Source: JBEAOO01 sp041164825
GTDB lineage: Bacteria > Pseudomonadota > Gammaproteobacteria > Burkholderiales > Burkholderiaceae_C
Direction: 5' to 3'
Assembly: GCA_041164825.1 (NCBI GenBank)
Contig: JBEAOO010000325.1
Span: forward strand, 1 to 25,908
Length of the DNA stretch: 25,908 nt
Shown: positions 14,383-25,908 of the stretch, one piece after another
Position numbering within the stretch: the stretch's first letter is position 1
How the letters are laid out: the number at the start of each line of letters is the position of its first letter
The notes under the pieces: generated by a model
Seen by the model: the letters and a program-made list of their open reading frames with translations, nothing else
The model's database searches: none
What the model was told of the DNA's origin: nothing
Translations under genes and position numbers: made by a program

Positions 14383-16722
14383 ATGAGCTTGCTGAACAAG
14401 ATCAAGAGTTGGGGCAGCACGTCGCGGGAAGACGCGCGCGCTGAAGCGTTGGCAGAGGAAGCCTTCGACACCGTGGCATCGCGTGGCGACACGCCAACGC
14501 TCGCCGGGGCCGCCAGCGAACTCCCCGACGACGTGCTCTCCAGCCCCATGTTGCAAGTGGATTCGGTCATCGATTCGTCCATCATCTCTGAGGCGGCGCC
14601 GTCCGAGCTGGTTGATTTTTCGGACACTCGCTTGCCGCTCGCTGAGGCGTCCGACGCTCCGCTGCCCGGCGGCCTGCCGCTGATTGGTGACCGGCCGCTG
14701 CCGCAGCAGCAGCGCCTGTTGGCCACCATGGTCGGGGCCGGTTTGTTGGGCCTGGTGGGCATGACCTTTGTGACGCTCAACAGCGCCAGCCAGGGCTCGT
14801 TGCAGGTGGCCGCCTCGGGCCAGGCCTTGATGCAGTCGCAGCGTTTGGCCAAGGCCGTGTCGCAGGCGCTGGTGGGCGCGCCGTCGGCATTCCCGGAGGT
14901 TGAGCAGGCACACACCGTGTTGTCGCGCAATGTGCGCGGTCTCAAAACCGGAGAGGGTGGCCTGCCAGAAGCGCCGAGCGCGGTGCAGGGCGAGCTCGAC
15001 AAACTGTTGCCGCTGGTCGACCGTGCCGAGAAAAACGCCAAAACGGTGCTCAGCCAGCAGAAGGTGCTGGCGCAAGTGGGCCAGTCGCTGCACAACATCA
15101 ACCGCCAGTCGTCAGACATGCTGGAGACGGCCGAAACCGTGGCCTCGTTGAAGCTGCAGCAAGGCGGCTCGTCGGCTGAATTGGCGGCGTCCGGTCAGTT
15201 GGTGATGCTGACCCAGCGCATTGGCAAAAGCGCCAACGAGTTCCTGACCATGGACGGCGTCAGCCCCGAGGCCGTGTTTTTGCTCGGCAAAGACCTGAAC
15301 ACCTTCAAGGAAGTGGGTCAGGGCCTGCTCGACGGCGACAACGAAATGAACCTGCCTGGCACGCGTGACGGCCAGGCCCGCACCGCCATCGCTCAGTTGC
15401 TCAAGCAGCTCGACCAGACGCGCCAGTCCTCGTCGGCCATCTTGGGCAATCTGCAAGGCTTGGTGGCCGCGCGCGAGGCCCAAGTGGCCATCGTGGCCGA
15501 CAGTGAGCCGCTGCGCCAAGGCCTGCAAACCGTGCAAGACGGCTTGGCGGGCAGTGCCGGCCTGAGCCTGGGCAACACGCTCGGCTTGCTGTTCTCGGCG
15601 GCGCTGCTGATTTTGGGTGGCTTGGGTTTCCTGCGCCTGTATGTGCGCGACCAGGCGCAGCGCGCGGCGCTGGCTGAAAGTCAGCGACTGAGCGCCGAGC
15701 GCCAGGAGCAAGAAGCCAAACGCGTCAACGACGCCAACCAGGCGGCCATTTTGCGCTTGATGAACGAGCTGCAAACCGTGGCCGAGGGCGATTTGACCCA
15801 ACAAGCCACGGTGACCGAAGACATCACCGGCGCCATTGCCGACTCGGTGAACTACACCGTGGAAGAGTTGCGCACGCTGGTGTCGCAGGTGCAGGGCACG
15901 GTGGGCCGCGTGACCGATACCACGCAGCAGGTGGAGGCCACCTCGACCGAGCTGATGGCCGCGTCGAGCGAGCAGTTGCGCGAGATTCGCGATACCGGTG
16001 AGTCGGTGCTGCAAATGGCGGGCCGAATCAACGAGGTGTCGGCGCAAGCGCAAGAAACCGCCGCGGTGGCGCGCCAATCGCGTGAAGCGGCCGAGTCCGG
16101 GTTGCGCGCGGTGCAAGACACCATCGGTGGCATGAACGCCATCCGCGACCAGATTCAAGAAACCTCCAAGCGCATCAAGCGCCTGGGCGAATCGTCGCAA
16201 GAGATTGGCGAAATCACCGAACTGATTTCGGACATCACCGAGCAAACCAACGTGTTGGCGCTGAACGCCGCCATCCAAGCGGCTTCGGCGGGTGATGCTG
16301 GCCGCGGCTTCTCGGTGGTGGCCGAAGAAGTGCAGCGTTTGGCCGAGCGCTCGGGCGACGCCACGCGCCAGATTGCCGCGCTGGTGAAGGCGATTCAAAC
16401 CGACACCCAAGATGCCGTGGGCGCCATGGAGCGATCCACCCAGGGCGTGGTCGAGGGAACGCGTCTGTCTGACGCGGCCGGTAGCGCGCTCGGCGAGATC
16501 GACCGCGTGTCACGCCGACTCGATGAATTGATCGCCCAGATTTCCGACCAAGCGCAGCGCGAAGCGCAGTCGGCCAACGTGGTGGCGACCAACATTCAGC
16601 ACATTTTTGCGGTGACCGAGCAAACCGGCGAAGGCACGCGCTCCACGGCGCAGATGGTGCGCGAGTTGTCGCGCACGGCCGAAGAGTTGAAGCAATCGGT
16701 GGCCCGGTTCAAGATTGACTGA
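14383..16722 (+). CDS. pilJ: Type IV pilus methyl-accepting chemotaxis protein PilJ
   Basis: A 779-residue transmembrane receptor for the Pil-Chp array. Residues 1-110 form a long acidic cytoplasmic N-terminus. The first membrane span is about 111-132 and the second about 395-420, bounding a periplasmic region with two PilJ-type sensor repeats. Each repeat begins with a SGQ..M..QR segment (near 145 and 270), as in paired PilJ domains. A linker and the signalling domain follow. The hairpin tip EQTNVLALNAAIQAASAGDAG and GRGFSVVAEEVQRLAER lie at about 620-655. There is no C-terminal CheR-tether pentapeptide (it ends VARFKID). AGAGG lies upstream of the ATG. The cytoplasmic N-terminus of over 100 residues is longer than I would expect for a simple receptor. 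Confidence 0.95.
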   Translation: MSLLNKIKSWGSTSREDARAEALAEEAFDTVASRGDTPTLAGAASELPDDVLSSPMLQVDSVIDSSIISEAAPSELVDFSDTRLPLAEASDAPLPGGLPLIGDRPLPQQQRLLATMVGAGLLGLVGMTFVTLNSASQGSLQVAASGQALMQSQRLAKAVSQALVGAPSAFPEVEQAHTVLSRNVRGLKTGEGGLPEAPSAVQGELDKLLPLVDRAEKNAKTVLSQQKVLAQVGQSLHNINRQSSDMLETAETVASLKLQQGGSSAELAASGQLVMLTQRIGKSANEFLTMDGVSPEAVFLLGKDLNTFKEVGQGLLDGDNEMNLPGTRDGQARTAIAQLLKQLDQTRQSSSAILGNLQGLVAAREAQVAIVADSEPLRQGLQTVQDGLAGSAGLSLGNTLGLLFSAALLILGGLGFLRLYVRDQAQRAALAESQRLSAERQEQEAKRVNDANQAAILRLMNELQTVAEGDLTQQATVTEDITGAIADSVNYTVEELRTLVSQVQGTVGRVTDTTQQVEATSTELMAASSEQLREIRDTGESVLQMAGRINEVSAQAQETAAVARQSREAAESGLRAVQDTIGGMNAIRDQIQETSKRIKRLGESSQEIGEITELISDITEQTNVLALNAAIQAASAGDAGRGFSVVAEEVQRLAERSGDATRQIAALVKAIQTDTQDAVGAMERSTQGVVEGTRLSDAAGSALGEIDRVSRRLDELIAQISDQAQREAQSANVVATNIQHIFAVTEQTGEGTRSTAQMVRELSRTAEELKQSVARFKID

Positions 16723-16794
16723 GTTCGGCCGAAACCCTGACGTTGACCGCCACCCCGAACCGCGCCACCCGCCCGCGATTGAACAAGGCCCCGG

Positions 16795-24012
<7,218 letters not shown>

Positions 24013-24066
24013 CGGCCGATTGACAGTTTTCCGCGGCGCAGCCGGTCTGCGCTGCGATGCTGCTTT

Positions 24067-24089
24067 GCAGACCCCTCTTTGGGGGCTGC
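24067..24089 (+). other. Small hairpin between chpA and the diguanylate cyclase gene
   Basis: GCAG-A-CCCC (24067-24075) pairs with GGGG-G-CTGC (24081-24089) around a TCTTT loop, with one A/G mismatch. It ends 12 nt before the cyclase ATG and lacks a T tract, so it is more likely to modulate than to terminate. A TTGACA hexamer at about 24019 has no matching -10. Confidence 0.3.
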
Positions 24090-24101
24090 CCGACCTGTTT
24101 C

Positions 24102-25154
24102 ATGGCCCATCTTGTTGATCACCTTGCCGACCTGACTGCGTTTCGCGACCGCGACATGCTGGACGTCACTTTGGTGGGCGCGATGAGCGATCTGTTGTCA
24201 CCGGCCAGCGCGGCGATTTACCGCAGCGTGGGCGAGCCGGGCGATGAGCGCTGGATCAACCGGGCACGCTGGCGGCAGGGTGATCCGGTGGTCACCGCCG
24301 ACCCCGCTTGGACCGAGTTTGCCCATTTGCCCCCCGTGGTGCCGGGCACCTGGCGCGCCCAGGCCGTGCAGACCCGCACCTTGGTGCAGGCTGATCTGCC
24401 GGATGGCGGCCAATTGACCGTGTTCCCGCTCGTCAACGATGTGCAGGCGGGCGCGGTGTTGGAGCTCGAAACCCACACGCCGCTGGACGCCACCGCCTTG
24501 CGCACCGTCAGCAGCGTGCTGCGCATTTGCCGCAACTTCCAGGCCGTGCTCGATTCGAGCGAGCGCGACACGCTCACTGGTTTGCTCAACCGCAAGACCT
24601 TTGATGAGACCTTTTTGAAGGTGGCCAGCGCCACGGCCCGCAGCGATGCGTTGGCCGAGATCTCGGCCGACGCGGCCCCGACGGCTGAGCGGCGCACCCC
24701 GGCGGCTGGCGTGTGGTTGGCGGTGATTGACATCGACCACTTCAAGCTCGTCAACGACAACCACGGCCACCTGATCGGTGACGAGGTGCTGCTGCTGCTG
24801 TCGCGCCTGATGCGCGGCGCCTTCCGCTTTCACGACCAGCTTTACCGCTTTGGCGGCGAAGAATTTGTGGTGCTGATGCGCTGCAACAGCGAGGCCGATG
24901 CGGTGGCCGCGCTGCAGCGTTTTCGGCTCGCTGTGGCGGGCTATTCGTTCCCGCAGGTGGGGCACATCACGGTCAGCGTGGGTGTTGACCAAGTGCGTTC
25001 GGGCGACACGCCCAATGCGGCGTTTGAGCGCGCCGACCGCGCGGTCTATTACGCCAAAGGCCATGGCCGCAACTTGGTGTGCAGTCACAGCGACTTGGTG
25101 GCGCGCGGTGAGTTGCAGGACGACACCCACGAGGGCGGCATCGAGTTGTTTTGA
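24102..25154 (+). CDS. GGDEF-domain diguanylate cyclase
   Basis: A 350-residue soluble protein predicted to make cyclic di-GMP. Residues 1-150 look like a GAF-type sensory domain with no membrane span. The GGDEF domain begins with the linker motif DTLTGLLNR (156-164) and contains the metal-binding DIDHFKLVNDNHGH (from about 210) and the active-site GGEEF (251-255). The inhibitory I-site RFHD (242-245) lies exactly five residues before GGEEF, so product feedback is expected. About 30 residues rich in Ala and Glu (about 175-203) are inserted near the start of the domain. The start at 24102 is preferred; the frame upstream (from 24057) adds only a Cys-rich stretch. It follows chpA by 89 nt on the same strand and may share its transcript. 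Confidence 0.92.
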   Translation: MAHLVDHLADLTAFRDRDMLDVTLVGAMSDLLSPASAAIYRSVGEPGDERWINRARWRQGDPVVTADPAWTEFAHLPPVVPGTWRAQAVQTRTLVQADLPDGGQLTVFPLVNDVQAGAVLELETHTPLDATALRTVSSVLRICRNFQAVLDSSERDTLTGLLNRKTFDETFLKVASATARSDALAEISADAAPTAERRTPAAGVWLAVIDIDHFKLVNDNHGHLIGDEVLLLLSRLMRGAFRFHDQLYRFGGEEFVVLMRCNSEADAVAALQRFRLAVAGYSFPQVGHITVSVGVDQVRSGDTPNAAFERADRAVYYAKGHGRNLVCSHSDLVARGELQDDTHEGGIELF

Positions 25155-25228
25155 ACGCTGGCCGTCGGCCCTGAGCGGCCAGCGGGGGTCTGGCTTTTGC
25201 TGAGGTTGACGCCGGCTGGCGTTCAAAA
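25149..25228 (+). other. Competing stem-loops at the end of the cyclase gene
   Basis: TTTTGAACGCTGGCCG (25149-25164, including the stop codon) can pair at 14 of 16 positions with CGGCTGGCGTTCAAAA (25213-25228). Its inner half GCTGGCCG (25157-25164) is also an exact reverse complement of CGGCCAGC (25176-25183). The two structures exclude each other. The inner stem is followed by a short T4 (25195-25198), so a weak terminator is possible. Confidence 0.55.
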
Positions 25229-25512
25229 GCACCAGCTCGCGATGGCTGGAGAGTTCGGTTCTCGGCACCTTCCTGTCCTTGCCGTGAGGCCGCTTTCCGA
25301 TCGAAGACTTCCCGTTCGACGATCGGCGCGAGGGCGGCCCATCACCGCCCCGTCCATCACCGCGGCACAGCGCTCCGAGCCCCTGCCTCCGCATGAGACT
25401 CGCAAACGTACCGAGAACGGCCCTCGCCGCCCGCTGCACTTTGCTTGCCTTTGAACGCGAAAGCGAATAAGGCTACTGCGGCGGCGACCACAGCAGCAGG
25501 TGGCCGAGCGGC
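25155..25512. other. Convergent intergenic region without a gene
   Basis: This 358-nt stretch lies between the cyclase gene (+) and the photolyase gene (-). Short open frames here (for example 25197-25454) have no recognisable protein pattern and no ribosome site. Besides the competing stem-loops at its left end, it contains a small dyad TCGAA/TTCGA near 25300-25320. A nested hairpin GCCTT/AAGGC (25447-25473) encloses CGC-GAAA-GCG and could mark the photolyase mRNA end. No promoter or RNA gene is evident. Confidence 0.6.
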
Positions 25513-25908
25513 TCAGGCCGCCGCCTTCACCACGGCAAACCGCGCCAGCGTGGCCAGGCGCGCCTCGTCGTGTTTCACGATCGGCAGTGGGTAGTTGTCG
25601 TCCAGCCGCACATCCGCCTCGGCCAGCACGATCGGCCCGGCCTCCCAGGGCGCATGAATCGCCTTGTCGGGCAGGCCCGCCAGCTCGGGCACATAGCGGC
25701 GGATGAAGCGCCCCTGGGCATCAAACTTCTCGCTCTGACTCACCGGGTTGAAGATGCGGAAATAGGGCTGTGCATCGCAGCCGGTGGAGGCCGCCCACTG
25801 CCAGCCGCCGTTGTTGGCCGCCAAGTCAAAGTCGAGCAGCTTGAGCGCGAAATACGCCTCTCCGCGTCGCCAGTCCACGCCCAGGTCTTTGGTCAAAAAG
25901 CTCGCCGT
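25513..25908 (-). CDS. phrB: Deoxyribodipyrimidine photolyase, C-terminal part (5' end outside window)
   Basis: The last 131 codons of a cryptochrome/photolyase-family protein; the frame is open to the right edge. Class I photolyases repair cyclobutane pyrimidine dimers using light and FAD. The visible segment carries the hallmark run SFLTKDLGVDWRRGE, then DLAANNGGWQWAASTGCDAQ and PYFRIFNPVSQSEKFD of the FAD-binding domain. RRYVPELAGL and the tail YPLPIVKHDEAR follow. These match bacterial CPD photolyases better than cryptochrome-DASH as far as I can tell. The N-terminal antenna domain and most of the catalytic domain are outside the window, so integrity of the gene cannot be judged. Confidence 0.93.
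   Translation of the reverse strand, partial: TASFLTKDLGVDWRRGEAYFALKLLDFDLAANNGGWQWAASTGCDAQPYFRIFNPVSQSEKFDAQGRFIRRYVPELAGLPDKAIHAPWEAGPIVLAEADVRLDDNYPLPIVKHDEARLATLARFAVVKAAA

Noticed and set aside
25149..25228. Small insertion element bounded by 16-nt inverted repeats
   Set aside because: No flanking target duplication or transposase is visible and the unit overlaps the cyclase stop codon. It is kept as an RNA-structure finding instead.
25197..25454. Short + frames in the cyclase-photolyase gap
   Set aside because: No ribosome site, Arg/Pro-rich composition and no protein motif; the region is better explained as a convergent spacer with hairpins.

Overview
This window comes from a GC-rich betaproteobacterium. 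The family resemblance of the proteins and the gene order (murG-murC-ddlB-ftsQ-ftsA-ftsZ-lpxC, then thiD/hemL, a rubredoxin and pilGHIJ-chpA) point to Burkholderiales, most likely Comamonadaceae. Coding density is high, and base composition and codon use look uniform. I see no insertion sequence, prophage, CRISPR array, tRNA or rRNA. This is core chromosome, not an accessory island.

Region 1 (1-8040, + strand) is the distal half of the division and cell-wall (dcw) cluster: the 3' end of murG, then murC, ddlB, ftsQ, ftsA and ftsZ. murG/murC and murC/ddlB overlap by ATGA. ftsZ has its own 202-nt leader and is followed by a long imperfect palindrome and a strong intrinsic terminator. lpxC (lipid A synthesis) comes next, with a TACAAT box placed so that its transcript could be leaderless. 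Two tiny membrane-protein genes end the block.

Region 2 (8041-12440, - strand) carries, in transcription order, a divergent thiD-like kinase, hemL (tetrapyrrole synthesis), mpl (murein peptide recycling) and a YqiA-type esterase. The first two overlap and the last two are closely spaced. A small rubredoxin gene diverges from thiD across a dyad made of two facing TACAAT boxes.

Region 3 (12864-24012, + strand) is a complete Pil-Chp chemosensory array for type IV pili: PilG and PilH (response regulators), PilI (CheW-like adaptor), PilJ (transmembrane receptor) and a giant 2405-residue ChpA hybrid kinase with several Hpt modules, a CheA-type kinase core, a CheW domain and a receiver. No pilK (CheR) or chpB (CheB) gene is present. 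ChpA's linkers contain two in-frame tandem-repeat tracts, the most distinctive sequence feature of the window.

Region 4 (24102-25908) has a GGEEF diguanylate cyclase with an intact product-inhibition site directly after chpA. A 358-nt convergent spacer with competing hairpins follows, then the 3' end of a DNA photolyase gene on the - strand.

I found no clearly new multi-gene system. The best leads are the unusual ChpA architecture and repeats, the adjacent cyclase, the highly divergent ThiD, and several palindromic intergenic elements.
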